Shown here piece by piece: positions 1 through 11,540 of a stretch of 64,000 nt of DNA (its first letter is position 1; each line of letters opens with the position of its first letter). The position numbers were made by a program, and so were the translations under genes. The notes beneath the pieces are model-generated. The model had not been told where the DNA came from. It did no database searches and was given only the letters and a program-made list of their open reading frames with translations. The stretch spans positions 47,036,336 through 47,100,335 of the forward strand of contig CM054151.1 of assembly GCA_028751875.1 (NCBI GenBank). The letters run 5' to 3'. The DNA is from Rapana venosa (taxonomy: Eukaryota > Mollusca > Gastropoda > Neogastropoda > Muricidae).

Positions 1-564
1 AGTTTTATGGCTTTTACAGCTGACCCCATGACAGTTTTCATCATATACGTACAGTTGACAGGACTAACAGTAGCTTGTAGTCGGTCCTTTTTTTTTTTTT
101 GTTGTTACTGGTTTGCTTTTTATATTAATGATAGTGAGCATCATTTCTAGAGTACTGCATCCCCCTGAGGTTTAAGTACTATTAACTTTGCACAGAATAG
201 TTCTCTGATCCACACAGTAAAAGCGGATTGCAGTACCTTTAAAATTTAAAATTTATTCTCTGATTAGAAAAGTTTAAAGTTGACATTGTTAGTAAAAGAA
301 ATTATGACGAACAATTTTTTTAAAAACTATTTTTATTCAGTTTTATCATATTGTACATTGTTATATGTCATGAAATAGAGTTTTCATTATATAGGGGGGG
401 AAAAAGCTGTGAGAAATATTCACAAAAAATATTCACAAAACGACAGAATATTTTTAATGTAAGAAAGTTCTGAATGTAATGAAGTGTTCACCGAAGCTAA
501 CAGGGTACAGTGACAGGCAAGGCCTGACATGGTATAGTTTAGAGAAACAAGGACTATTGTTGTC
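1..564. other. Non-coding, no gene seen
   Basis: AT-rich sequence without a supportable ORF. It could be intergenic DNA or part of a long 3' UTR or intron of a gene to the left. Nothing in it decides between these. Confidence 0.5.
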
Positions 565-840
565 TTGTGTACCACTTTAAGTCACGGTAGATTTCTCTGC
601 ATGAAATTCGGGCTGCTCTCTCCCTGGGGAGAGGCTGTCACCACAAGAGCAGCAGCACCCATTATTTTCTTTTTCTTTTCCTGTCTGCATGTGTATTTAT
701 TTCCCTTGCAGAGTGGCTTTTTTCTACAAATTTTGCCAGGGACAACTCTCTTGTTGCTGTGGGTTCTTTTACTTGTGCCAAATGTGTGTTGTACACAGGA
801 CCTCAGTTTATCATCTCGTCCAGAAGACTAGCACCCAAAC
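565..840 (-). mobile_element. SINE family D, tail portion
   Basis: This is the reverse complement of the 3' two thirds of the elements at 56.88-57.34 kb and 57.60-58.01 kb. Shared blocks are the AAGTCA..AGATTTCTCTGCATG end, the CTCTCCCTGGGGAGAG palindrome and the segment around TTGCCAGGGACAACTCTC. The tRNA-like head is missing, so this copy is 5'-truncated. The short open frame across it is a by-product of the repeat. Confidence 0.75.
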
Positions 841-1700
841 CAAACATCCAAACTGTGCTTCAGTAGGACATGGGATTCAGTAGGCATGTAGTATACATTT
901 GGTTTGTACAGCGCTTTGTCTTGTGACGGCTAGCAGTAGTGCCATAACAGTTAAACTTGTGTCTGTTGCACAGCTTGCTATGAGCGTAGGTGTGATCATA
1001 GTTATCCATTCTTCTGTTTCTTAGCTTGATATTGTATCTTAGTCTCTATGCACTTTTCTTTTTGGTTGGGGGGGGGGGGGTGATGGGGAGGGAGAGTTAT
1101 GAGGAAAGTATATTTTTGCTGTTTAATGCCTATTGTGTTTGTGAATACAGAAAATTAGTTGTGAGGGTGTGTTTTGTGATTTTAAGGTTTTCCTATTATG
1201 CTTACATAACCCCGTAAACTCTCAAGTGTGTGGTCAGTTAGCTTGTGAGTTAGGCTTGTGAAGAACGGCATATTCCGGATACATATATACCTCTCAGTTT
1301 TGCAGAGACCACACATGGCTTTGCTAAGCATGTGGAATGTGGAACAGTGCAAGAATGACAGACTTTAACTGACAGATGAGCAGCTTCCCTTGTTGACAAA
1401 GATGCGTTACTCGGGTTGCCGTAGTTGTCAGCCCTGAAAACTTACCAGCGTGTCATATTTGAAAAACTGATGTTTGTTGCATGTCACATCCATGACTGTC
1501 TATATATAGAGAGTGCTTGGGTTGGTAGAGTTCTTTTTTCCACATCAACAGATCTGAAAAAAGTTAGCTGTAGAAAATGAGGAAATCTGTGGAGCAGTTT
1601 TCAAGAAGTATGTGGGAAAGTGTTTGCAAGTTTCGTTGTTGTTGTTGTTTAGTTTGTTTTTTAATCAAGAAGAACACATCAAAGCTCACCGAGAGGCCAG
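841..1700. other. Non-coding, no gene seen
   Basis: Only a 12-base G run near 1,069-1,080 stands out. No codon pattern or splice-bounded ORF is visible. Confidence 0.5.
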
Positions 1701-1701
1701 C

Positions 1702-1756
1702 AGGAATTGTGTACAACAGTGTTTGTAAGTTCCTGTTCTCTCTCTACAAGAACAGG
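1702..1756 (+). repeat. Stem-loop repeat, copy 1
   Basis: Member of a dispersed repeat about 55 bp long. It reads GGAATT, then ACAACAGTGTTTGTAAG, then CCTGTTCT, nine loop bases and AGAACAGG. The last two arms pair perfectly over 8 bp at 1,732-1,756. All copies in the first 8 kb have the same orientation. I do not recognise the family. It may be a SINE fragment, a structured element of a long transcript, or a locally spread repeat. Confidence 0.7.
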
Positions 1757-1807
1757 TGGTTTATATACATACTTATTATCCAAAAATTGAATGGAAAAAT
1801 GCACATT

Positions 1808-1832
1808 TCTGTTCTCTTTTTACAAGAACGGG
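1808..1832 (+). repeat. Stem-loop repeat, copy 2
   Basis: TCTGTTCT and AGAACGGG surround a nine-base loop. A G-T pair keeps the stem. The upstream ACAACAGTG block is missing. A degenerate third copy follows at about 1,886-1,912. Confidence 0.55.
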
Positions 1833-1946
1833 TTGACATAATCAGGCAAAGACAAGACATAAAGTTTTATACCATATTTATGATTCTCCTGTTCTGTGTG
1901 GGCAAGAACAAATCGTTGTAAATATGAATCATCCAGAGAGAGAGGA

Positions 1947-2000
1947 GGAAATTGTACAACAGTGTTTTGTAAATTTCTGTTCTCTTTCTACAAGAACAGG
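1947..2000 (+). repeat. Stem-loop repeat, copy 4
   Basis: The full unit is present with the ACAACAGTGTTTTGTAA block. The 5' arm reads TCTGTTCT, so the outer pair becomes T-G with AGAACAGG. A (CAT)n run follows directly. Confidence 0.65.
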
Positions 2001-2130
2001 TCATCATCATCATCATCATCCTAAAAAAGCCTAGGAGCTTTGTTCTGTTCATTTTTTTGTTTGTTTTTGGTTTTGTTTTTGTTTGTTTTTTAACAAGAAC
2101 AGGCTACCATCAGCGATCAAAGACAGGCAG

Positions 2131-2183
2131 GGAATTTCTACAACAGTGTTTGTAAGTTCCTGTTCTCTCTTTACAAGAACAGG
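2131..2183 (+). repeat. Stem-loop repeat, copy 5
   Basis: This is the best match to the consensus, with a perfect 8-bp stem (CCTGTTCT/AGAACAGG at 2,159-2,183) and loop CTCTTTACA. An isolated 3' arm (ACAAGAACAGG) lies just upstream at 2,092-2,102. Confidence 0.7.
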
Positions 2184-2773
2184 TCATTGACACAAACATA
2201 TAATGTCTGGAAAAAAAGCAGGAAGGACAACCTCCACACCCCCCACCCCCACCCTCACTGCCTCCCCCGCCCCTCCAAATGAATAATTATGTAAAATGAT
2301 ATGAAAAATTTGTTAAAAGGAACCTTGAATAAAAGACTTCGCTGGCAGGTTACGTTGCCATTTTATGGACAAAGGTCGAGTGCCCTTGCCTTGTTGCAAG
2401 TTACGGTTGGTTCAGGGGGTGGGGTGGGGGTTAAGAATGTTTGGAGTTTGTGAGTGCTTCAGTTGGGCCTTCATCCAGGCCAAAGATCATAATTATCAGT
2501 GAGTAATATTACAACACTTGTGGCTTTTAGCCATGATCAACGTGAGGTCTGTCACATTCATTGCCACGGTTCTGTGCATGCATAATGGGAAAGAATCTGA
2601 ACATCAGATGCTACTGATCAATTAAAAAAGATATCTTGTTTGTCCTGCTGCCCATGTCTGGCCCTTGTCCTCGATTGATGTGTGTCCACCCCACCACCCT
2701 CCCTGTTTTTTGGGTCATCGTCCATCGATTGCAAATGGCCAGGAAATAACCTCTGCAGTAACGGTCACCTCTG

Positions 2774-2798
2774 TCTGTTCTCTCTGTACAAGAGCAGA
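2774..2798 (+). repeat. Stem-loop repeat, copy 6 (diverged)
   Basis: Only the hairpin half is recognisable: CTGTTCT, loop, AGAGCAG. The A to G change in the 3' arm leaves a G-T pair, so the stem is kept. Confidence 0.5.
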
Positions 2799-3150
2799 GT
2801 GTTGACATTTAAACAGGGCAGATCTCATAAGTGATGTCAGGGTTTCTCTGATGTCTACAAGCTCCCACTATGTTTATAAATAGATAAATATGTCATCTAA
2901 AGAAGTGTGAGGTGGTGAAGATTGGGTTAGATATCTTATACATGTACTTTTAGTTCTTGCCTTGTTATGTTGAAGATCTTGGGAGGAAAAGGTCATCTAA
3001 ATGGGTCATTCACAGTCATGCAACTGTCATTCTTATCACATGAGGACAGCTTTAAGGAACAGGTTTATGTTAGAACGCCTTCACCTAGCTTTATAAATAA
3101 ATGTGTCAAATGTGTTGTCAAGACAGACCGGTGTTAAATCAAAGGGATGA

Positions 3151-3204
3151 TGGAATCTGTGCAACAGTGTTTGCAAGTTCCTGTTCTCTCTCTACAAGAG
3201 CAGG
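3151..3204 (+). repeat. Stem-loop repeat, copy 7
   Basis: The full unit has a GCAACAGTGTTTGCAAG block, then CCTGTTCT and AGAGCAGG. As in copy 6, the 3' arm carries a stem-preserving G. Confidence 0.65.
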
Positions 3205-4462
3205 TCTGGTCTGGTCTTGTCTTGACTTCGGGTGGTGTGAGTGAGTATAATATACATAACTGTGTGCATGAAAAGTGCTGTTGTGTGCTGCTGTGAAAAG
3301 TATCCATATAGTCACACAGGATGTGTGACGTGACAGCCAGTAGTACTTACACACATGTCAGTGTGTTTGAGATGCTGTGGGCTTACTGTTATCGTTTGCT
3401 GTGAATTTGGGGGCCCCTCTTTTGCTGTATCTTGTTTGTCCTCTAAGAAAGAAAAATGTAGAAAATGTTGCTTGCTTGTATAATGTATATGATTGCAGTG
3501 TTTGAAAAATTTTTGCAGTGTTCATAGCAATGAATACTTTATTTATTCATATGTATAAAAAAAAAATTAGCAGTGCATTATGTAATGGATAGATTTTGTT
3601 GTTGAAAAAAATGAATATCTCTTTTTTTGTGGAGACTGATATCCACTTGGCAACTCTGATGATTTTGTTGATATAAACTTTTCTGCCAGAAGCGTGGATT
3701 GTTTCAGGAGGTGACCCCTGATAAGCTATTAAGAAAGAAAGACAAAAAAGAAAATGAAACCCTCAAAACCCCAAACTACAACAAACATTACCAAAAAAAA
3801 AAAAATGAAAGGAGAGGTTTTAGTCACTAGGAGATGATGTTGATTTCAGTTATCACTTTGGATAATAATCAGCTCAAATTTGATCTGAAACTAAGTTTGA
3901 AAATTTATCAGCACAGAACAAAATAATGCAATCAAAACTCACAATAAAATATCATTTTCTAGAATACAGTTTTCACTGGATACTCAGTGCCTATGCTTTG
4001 TCATCACATGCCGGATTTATCATGAATATACATGCATTACTTGGAAAGTGGGGTTTTTTCCTCTGACAAAAAAAGTGAATTTTTGGTGACTGAATAGAAA
4101 TTCAGACCAGAAATAGTCGCGTTAGACAGTTTCCTGTTTGGCGTAATGCATCTTGCTGTACTTTTTTCCAAGTATTTCTTTCATTGATTGTTTGTTGCTT
4201 GAGAGGATTGAATTTCTGCTGTATTTCTTTCTGTGATTGTTGATTTTCATTGTCACAGGAGACTGGTTGTATTTTTGTGTTTATAAATGTGTGTATTACA
4301 AATGGAGAGTGATGAATATTTGTTTTTTCAATGGAAATATGTTATAAAAATGTGCTGTAAAAGTTGTATTATCTTGTAGACTCTGAATGTAAGCTGAGAG
4401 CATTGTTTGAATTCAGGAAAGTGTTTCTCGTTCTTTTGTTGTGTGTGTGCTTATTCGAGGGA

Positions 4463-4518
4463 ATGGAATTTCTACAGCAGTGTCTTGTAACTTCCTGTTC
4501 TCTCTTTACAAGAACAGG
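4463..4518 (+). repeat. Stem-loop repeat, copy 8
   Basis: The full unit starts GGAATTTCTACAGCAG and has a perfect 8-bp stem at 4,494-4,518. A detached 3' arm (ACAAGAACAG) recurs near 4,675. Confidence 0.7.
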
Positions 4519-5530
4519 GGTGATGATGCTTTAGGTTTTGTTTTATTTTGTTTAACATCCAATTGTTATTTGTGTTACGTGTTTTTATAGTCATGCCATG
4601 GGATGGAATGAATGAAAGATTATTTTTGGGAGTAAAGTGAGAGGCGGAGGAAAAAGAAGGTAGGTAGGCAGATACAAGAACAGCCTTTGACATTTTGATC
4701 AGTTTAAAGTTAGTTTGGGTTTGTTTGGTTTTTTAAAAACTTTTTGTTGATCATGACATAGTTACCATCAGGGCTGTCTTATCCTTGACACTGTGTGAAT
4801 AATTTTTTGCTTTGAGATAATCAGCTTTCTCCTGTTTTAAGTTGCTTTTTTTCTTCTTCTTCTTTTGGATTAGTGTCTTTGCTTGTTATGCTAAAAGTCG
4901 ATGTTGCCATATTTGTTTTTTGACATTGTTGTTCAGGTATTGTTGCCATCACAAAATAGGGGAAAAAAACATGACTGGGCAGGATCTGTTGCATTTTCTT
5001 TGCTTTTTTGGTTGTTTTGGGGGGTTGCGGAGGGGGGGGGGGGGGGGGGTGTTGTTGGTTGTTCTTTTAGAGGTTTTCTTGGAAACAGTGTGTGTATATA
5101 CATTGCAAGGATCTGTTCAAGCCAAAAGTAGAATGTGTGTTTAAATTTCCAGCACTTTTTCATTCTGCAAGCAGCAAAATTAAACTTGGCGGTAATTAGA
5201 ATTTTTTCAGATGTAGGAAATTGTGTGTGAAAGTTTTGGGGTGTTTTTTTTCTTATTTTTAGGTTTGGGTTGGGGTTTTTTTAATATAGTGTTTTGGGTT
5301 TTTTCCCTAATGGGGTTTAGTTTTGTTTTGCTTTGGGGTATTTTTTTAAGGGAGGTTTTGGAGAAAGGGGGGTGAGAAGGAAAGGGGTCAAAGGGTGCCT
5401 AAATAGGCATATTTTTCAATGTTCATAATTTTGTACAAACTCGGTTGTAAAAATAGTGTTTGTTTGCCTTTCTGCTACTGATTTGAAATAAGTAAGATGG
5501 TTTTGAAAGGTAAATAGATTTTTTTTTTCT
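4519..5530. other. Non-coding, G/T-rich
   Basis: No gene is visible. There is a G homopolymer stretch at about 5,032-5,049 and long T-rich and GT-rich runs. The short ORFs here come from these low-complexity runs. Confidence 0.5.
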
Positions 5531-5539
5531 GTTTGGGGG

Positions 5540-5635
5540 CTAGAGCTCCAAGGTTCACCTGCGGTGATATTTTGCGTATGCAACCGTTTTTACCGACAAT
5601 TAAGGCATTCAGACTTTGGGATATAAATAGATTCA
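5540..5635 (+). repeat. Interspersed element F
   Basis: Contains a GAGCTCxxAGGTTCACC..GGTGATATTTTGCxTATG..CCG block and the ending AAGGCATTCAGACTTTGGG. The same blocks recur near 10,553, 30,670, 37,408 and 63,305, and inverted near 53,535. It is probably the 3' portion of a SINE family. Confidence 0.6.
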
Positions 5636-6054
5636 TTTTAGATCAATATGGTTATATCATTGTTACTGTCAGGTGGCTACAGGCAGTAGCTGCAGATGAT
5701 AATTACCAGTTGATAGATTCTAATTTTGTTTAACTATGTCAACTGGGGCTTTTTTCTTTTGCATTGTTTTATTTTATTCTTTGGAGAGATAATATGGTGG
5801 GTCAGAGTCATGAGAACGGCATTATGGTTAGGACATTTAACTCGGGGTATATGTGGGTGTGTGTGTGTGTGTGTGCTCACGCACACACATGCCCATGTGT
5901 GCTTTAATATGTTTTGGTCAGAAAACTGCCAGATTTCTTTTTGTGCATGACAACTATATAAATTCCATATATTATTATTATTATTAACTATTCATTTTTG
6001 GGTTTTGTTTTGTGTGTAATTGTCAGATGTATTATTTTGAATGCTAGAGAGTGC

Positions 6055-6109
6055 TGGAGTATGTACAACAGTGTTTTGTAAGCTCCTGTTCTCTCTTTAC
6101 AAGAACAGG
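6055..6109 (+). repeat. Stem-loop repeat, copy 9
   Basis: The unit starts GTACAACAGTGTTTTGTAAG and has a perfect CCTGTTCT/AGAACAGG stem at 6,085-6,109. It is followed by a diffuse 250-bp tract repeating TGTTTGTGGTGATGGTGATAT and TCACTGAT blocks up to about 6,440. Confidence 0.7.
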
Positions 6110-6185
6110 GCTGTCAACATTATCCAGCCATGTTTTCATCAACGAGCGTCTGTGTCAGTGATTGTCATCGTACTATTTCGTGTTG

Positions 6186-6445
6186 TTTGTGGTGATGGTG
6201 ATATTCTATCACTAGTTATGACTCTGTGGTGATGATATATTGCATCACTGATAATACTGTTTGTGGTGATACCGTGTCACTGATTGTCATATTGTTTGTG
6301 GTGATGGTGATATTGTGTCACTAATAATTATCATAATAACTGTTTGTGGAGATGGTAATATCGCATCACTGATTATTAATACTGTTCATGGTGATTTTGT
6401 GATGTTGATTGTTGTCATACGGTTATGTGGTGATGGTGATACAAT
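6186..6445 (+). repeat. Degenerate GTGATGGTGATA minisatellite
   Basis: At least six imperfect units carry a GTTTGTGGTGATGGTGATA core and a TCACTGATTATxAT spacer, with units of about 40-60 bp. It sits directly after stem-loop copy 9. Confidence 0.6.
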
Positions 6446-6527
6446 TTTAAGCCTTTCTGGTAGGGATCAGGGTGGTCACTGCCAGAGAGAAGCCTCTGTG
6501 ATGTCATTTATTCAGATTTCTGTCAAA

Positions 6528-6590
6528 CAGAAAGTTGTACAACAGTGTTTGTAAATTGCCTGTTTGACAGATGGAACTCGACAGGTCTGC
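6528..6590 (+). repeat. Stem-loop repeat, copy 10 (diverged)
   Basis: The GTACAACAGTGTTTGTAA block is intact. The hairpin half is replaced by GCCTGTTTGACAG..CGACAGGT, which can still fold by pairing CCTGT with ACAGG. Confidence 0.5.
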
Positions 6591-7777
6591 GCTGCTCTGT
6601 CGTCTTTCTCTTGCTCATGTCACTTGTCTGCTTTCCATAAGGAAAGGTAACCCCAAAAAATGAAAAATAAATAAGAAACCTAACCCCAGATGCTGCATAT
6701 TTATGAAGTGTTTTATTTTTTTAAATTACCAATATTCATAATTGAAAATATGTAATGTAATTTATGTTAGGGGACTGGACAGCATTTTTGTAGAAACCAT
6801 TTCAAAGGAAAGAAGCAGAAGGTTAGTTTTATTGGTCTATAAAATGAAAACAGTAAACAAGATTAGTATGAAAGGGATCTGAGCGTTTGATGAAGTATGA
6901 AGAGGCTTATGGCAGGTTTACAGAGGCGCAGAATGCATCTTCCCACGACAGAATTTTGAGAAACATGTAAAGGTAAATGCATAGTTTCCAAACAGTATAG
7001 TGTCCTTACAGCTTTTCATGCAAATAACCCACACACATAAAACAAAATAAAATACCCCCCCCTCCCCCCACTGTTAATGTGAATCATCTGCCAGTTTTGT
7101 CATGTCAGTCTGATCATGGCTTCTTAGATTATTTACACTGCTCAGTTTCAGAATTTAAGCTATGTGGATTTATGTTTGGGGAGGAAGGGGGGGGGGGGTT
7201 AAAAAATTTGGAAAGGTGCTAAAGACTCGAGTTTACCTTTTGTGCCAAAGGCTTACACTTTTGGGTTTGGAGTTGTTGGTTTTTTTGTTGTTGTTTTGGG
7301 GGTTGTTGTGTTTGGTGGGGGTTTTTTGGGGGGAGGGGGTCTCTTCTATACAAAAGCAAGAAAACTTATTTGTGTAGATTTTTGAAAAACTGTTTTCATA
7401 ACTTTTTTTTTTTTTATCTGCTTATGTGCCAACATATTTTCATAGAGCAAATTCATTTTTTCGTTTCAAGACAGTAAACGCTTTTTTTTGCCCCCATTTC
7501 AACGTTCTAAACCATTTTGCACACTCTTTTCCTCCCAAAACCTTTTACTGGTAAAGGAGAGAAAAAGATCACTGGAGTGTAAAAACAAAACGACTTGGGT
7601 ACTTCCTGATACCCAGTCATGCAGAACTGGTGCGTGCCCAACCCCCAGTTATCTTTTCCTGTTGAACATCCTTGTTGGCTCTGTGTGTGTGTGTGCATAA
7701 GACAAGCAGACAATGCATGACGTGGAGCAAAGACGTCAGTCAGCCTCAGACCTATCCCGAGGATCAGTTGAACGGGG

Positions 7778-7870
7778 AATTCTACAACAGAGATTGTAAA
7801 TTTCCTGTACTGCCTCCAGTGTATGGAGAACACGGGGAATCCTCCTGTTATCTGTTAAACAGATCTGTCT
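7778..7870 (+). repeat. Stem-loop repeat, copy 11 (diverged)
   Basis: GGGGAATTCTACAACAGAGATTGTAAATTTCCTGTACTG matches the first half of the unit. The 3' arm is not conserved. Confidence 0.4.
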
Positions 7871-9906
7871 CTGTACCTGTACCGCGTGTGTGTGTGAAAT
7901 TGAGAATAAAGTGAGAAGGGAAGGGCTACCAGGATCCCCGACATTTTTTATGTGAATATTGGAGTGGTGTGATTGTGTGTGTGTGTGTGTGTGTTTCCCC
8001 TCCCCCCCTTTTCTGAATGTAAGACCATTTTTGACTGTGAATTTGTATTGTACTCATTGTATGTCTACTGTATGCAGATATTACAATATTGGTTATTGCT
8101 TTTGTTTTGGGTATAAATGTGTACCTTTGTTCATTGTACGACAAGGATGTATAAATTGCTGCTCAGGTACAGTTTATTTCAATGGCAATAGTGATCTTAG
8201 CCTTATGGCACAAACTGATTCCTTTGCAGCTTGTTTTGTGAATATTGTTGTTGGCTATTTGTTTAGGGTTAGGGGTTTTTTTGGTTGGTATTGTTTTGCT
8301 GCCTCAGATTTTGAGGTGTCAGTGCTGTTGCTCTCATGCTGTTCATCCTGATCTCCCCACACACATGGTGTCATCCTATCACACCCCCAGTGCCAATAGT
8401 CTATAGAGAGCTATCGATACCAGGCCACCTGTAGGCCACCAGCCACAAGAGCTCCTGCTCTGTGGTTAGGTTGTTTTGGAGCTGTTCTGCGGTGGAAGGA
8501 CAAGAACAGTTCCTTACAGATCTCCACACCCTGAAGACTTTGACATAAACAATCTCACCGCATGCATGACGGCAAAGGAGAAATGGAGAATACAATTGTA
8601 TTTTATTGCGTGATGATGAATGACGATGATACCGATACTGTTGGAATCAGACCTAAGAAATACAGACACCTGCCGCTATAATTTGGTAAATTCTAGCAAC
8701 AACAAAAATTAAAGAATTGTATATGTAAAGTAGTTGGTGCTTGACTGTGTGATGTGGTCCCTGTCTTCCCATGAAGTCCATACTAGACTCAGCACCTGCC
8801 TGTGTCATGTCGAGAGCCTGAAAAATCTTCAAACAGATGTTGTTCTGAGTTGGAGCTCACTACACTACTAGAAGATCATTATGATTAGCTGCTTTGTGTG
8901 AATTAACAAAAGTTCTTGGACATGTGCTTTTCTTGTAATGTACACTTTCAGTCATTCATTCCACAAGTTAAAGACAACTGACTATTGTACTATATGCCAG
9001 ACAGAAGTACAGCTTCCTTGCTTTTGTCCATTTCAGTGGAAAATAAAAAATTATTTATTAAAAGAACCCAGCAACAATGCATGGATTTTCTGTTCAGCAA
9101 TGTTATGTGAGCTGTTATGTAATTTACTGTTGTTACTTATAAATGTTTTCAGTGGCTCTTTGGCACACTTCAGAATATCATGTTGCGTTTCAGGTTTTAT
9201 TCTTTTGCAAGATGGGTCTGCAAAGTATCTGTACTGTCTCCATTTTTGATTCACTTGTGTGTACAGAACACAATTTGATTCTCATACATTCTGGTGCGTG
9301 TGTGTGCGTGTGTGAAACTTTAACCATATGAACTTTTCAGAAATTATATTCTCAACAGAAAAAAATTTAACCATATGAATTTTCAAGAAATTATATTCAC
9401 TCAACTGAAAACAGTTTTCAGAATTGCAGATATGGAAAGAATACTGCTTCTTTATATCATGTCTCATTACAACCACTATAAACATAACCAAGGGTTCTGT
9501 AAGACAAAAACACTTTTCAGACTTGTTATGAGAGATGGTCACTGTAACAGCAAGTGTTTAGGAACAGTAATTTCTCTGAAAATATTCTCAATATTGAATC
9601 CAAACTTCTGTCTCAAGACTACTTTCAGTCAGGGATGCTTCAAAGCGAGTAAAGGAAATCTTCACTTCTTTGCTGTGTCTTGGTTTGGGTGACAAGATAG
9701 GAGTGTGGTTGAACTCTGTCTTGTGTGTGTGCGGATTTGCTTTATTTTTGTTTTAGTTGATTGCTTCTGTAGCATGAAGAGCATTTGTTTTCTGCAATAT
9801 TTAGTTGATTAAAGCTTTTTGTTTTCCAAAATCAATTTTTGTGATCTCTCGCTCTCTCTCTCATGCTCTCTCTCTCTCTGTTTTCCAAAATTATTTTAAT
9901 TTTTGT

Positions 9907-9950
<44 letters not shown>

Positions 9951-10150
9951 AGGTCTTTGTTTTGAAAAATTCTGTTTACTTTTGACTTTTGGTTTACCTT
10001 CTATTCCCTGCTTGGTTTGATTTGTTTTGGGTGTGTTGGGATTTTTTTGTTTGTTTGGGGAGATTTTTGTTTTGGGGGATGAGGGAGGGTGTCATTATTT
10101 TTGTGATGTGATAGTACTGCTACTCCAAATTTGTCTGCCACACCCTGAAA
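7871..10150. other. Non-coding, no gene seen
   Basis: Contains a (GT)n at 7,973-7,995, a direct duplication of about 48 bp (9,322 and 9,370, sharing ACCATATGAA and AGAAATTATATTC), and (TC)n runs at 9,848-9,888 and 9,908-9,947. At 8,395-8,480 there is one copy of a repeat with GGCCACC..AGGCCACCA..AGAGxTCCTGCT, recurring near 10,170 and 15,575. I see no coding evidence. Confidence 0.5.
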
Positions 10151-10304
10151 GATTAAAGTCCAAAGGAGGCTATCAGTGTTGGGCCACCTTCAGGCCACCA
10201 ACCAGAAGAGATCCTGCTGTGTTCAATGGTGCCTACTGTGACCCAAACCTTGCAAGACATCATCCACTAAGATCCTGTTGTTCATTATGTTTAAGGAGAG
10301 TTGC

Positions 10305-10402
10305 ATGCCTGTAAATGATTGAGTGCAAGCGCTTCGATTTGTTTGTTTTTTTACAAGATTCAGCGCTATATAAATTCCATATATATTATTATTATTATTA
10401 TC
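10305..10402 (+). repeat. Retroelement 3' tail with (ATT)n
   Basis: Reads GAGTGCAAGCGCTT..CAAGATTCAGCGCTATATAAATTCCATATA followed by (ATT)n. The same tail ends at 5,950-5,988, 33,475-33,546 and 34,365-34,443. Such a shared end with a short tandem tail is typical of a LINE-mobilised SINE family. Confidence 0.6.
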
Positions 10403-10552
10403 CATAACGACCAAAATAGGAACAGCTTAACTGTGAATGTTCTTAAGACAGGCCTATTTTTTGCAAACTGCCCAAACACACAGGGTGATTTGACTTGTTA
10501 AAAATGAACACAAAGGCACAGCTATAAGAGATCGGCTGTAAAACCTCTGTGT

Positions 10553-10940
10553 GTTGAGCTCTGAGGTTCTCCAGTGGTAAGATTTGTGCAACCGTTCCCC
10601 ACCACTCCCCCCAAAAAACCGCCACCATTTAGGTAGCTGCATTCCAACTTTGAGGATGGTGTCTAAACACAACACCTGTGTGCATGCTGGTTCGATTTTT
10701 TTTTTTTTTTGGTCATCCGTTCCTACTGCACACAATGATGGCCTACTCTTCCAAAAAGCAGAACAGGTTTTTAACGTATGCACAAGATGTCCTGCGTGAA
10801 TTTGCACACAGGGCCTCAGTTTATAGTTTCATATTAAAGAAACTTTCCAACTGGAAAGAAAGGGCGAGGCTGGGAATCGAAGCCAGAGCTTCACAGTTTA
10901 CTTGTTGGCAGGCAAAGATCTTAACCATCCTGCCACCTTC
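10553..10940 (-). mobile_element. tRNA-derived SINE (family A body with element F tail)
   Basis: On the minus strand the head at about 10,860-10,940 contains tRNA-like A- and B-box sequences (GGATGGTTAAGATC; GGCTTCGATTCCC). The body down to about 10,690 matches SINE family A, including GGCCTACTCTTCC and TTTATAGTxTCAT on the plus strand. It ends in element F rather than the usual family A tail. Confidence 0.7.
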
Positions 10941-11191
10941 CTTTTTGACCCAAGATTTAATACATTTTGGGTGCAGCCATATGAATTGTCAATTCTCATG
11001 TAACCATGTCCTGATTATGGATGCAAACAGCCTTTCAGGTGTGGAACAGCAATACTGGACAAAAATAAAAAGCATTACTCTGAAAGCCATAATCTGTTTT
11101 ATGGCTGTCTTTTCTTTGACAAATCAGAAAACACCACTTCTCAATACTTACAGATTTCTTTTGTGAATACTAACATACTGGAAAATGTGCA

Positions 11192-11540
11192 GGGGATGGG
11201 ATAGCCTGGTGGTTGAGTGATGCGCATTGTGCTCCTGATCTGCTAAGCCGGGTTCGAATCTCGTTCAAGAGGATTTTTCCTCTGGAGTTAACATCAGTGA
11301 CGACTCTACTCCCCCTAAAAGTCCGGATGAGACTATAAACTGAGGTCCCATGTGCGAACGCGTGCAGAACATCTTATGCACACGTTTAAACCCATTATGC
11401 TTTTCGGAAGAGTAGGCCATTGTGTGCCGGTGGGTACAGATGACAATATTGACAAAACTGCATACACATGGGGACTATATGTAAAAAAGCAATAAGTGCT
11501 TATTCTGTTATCCTCAAAGTAAAAGAAAAGAAAAAAAAGA
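11192..11540 (+). mobile_element. SINE family A, full length
   Basis: The tRNA-like head has GGATAGCCTGGTGGTTGAG (A box) and GGGTTCGAATCTCG (B box). The body runs from TTTTCCTCTGGAGTTAACATC through GAGACTATAAACTGAGGTCCC to GGAAGAGTAGGCCATTGTGTG. The tail is GGGGACTATATGTAAAAAAGC, then GTGCTTATTC, then an A-rich end. Family A is the most abundant mobile element in the window. It is non-autonomous, transcribed by RNA polymerase III, and needs a LINE partner. Confidence 0.85.

Noticed and set aside
5850..5890. GTGTGTGCTCACGCACACAC as a regulatory inverted repeat
   Set aside because: It is the junction of a (GT)n and a (CA)n microsatellite; pairing is expected from composition.
10678..11166. 162-codon ORF
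   Set aside because: It crosses an inverted SINE and unrelated flank, with no domain.
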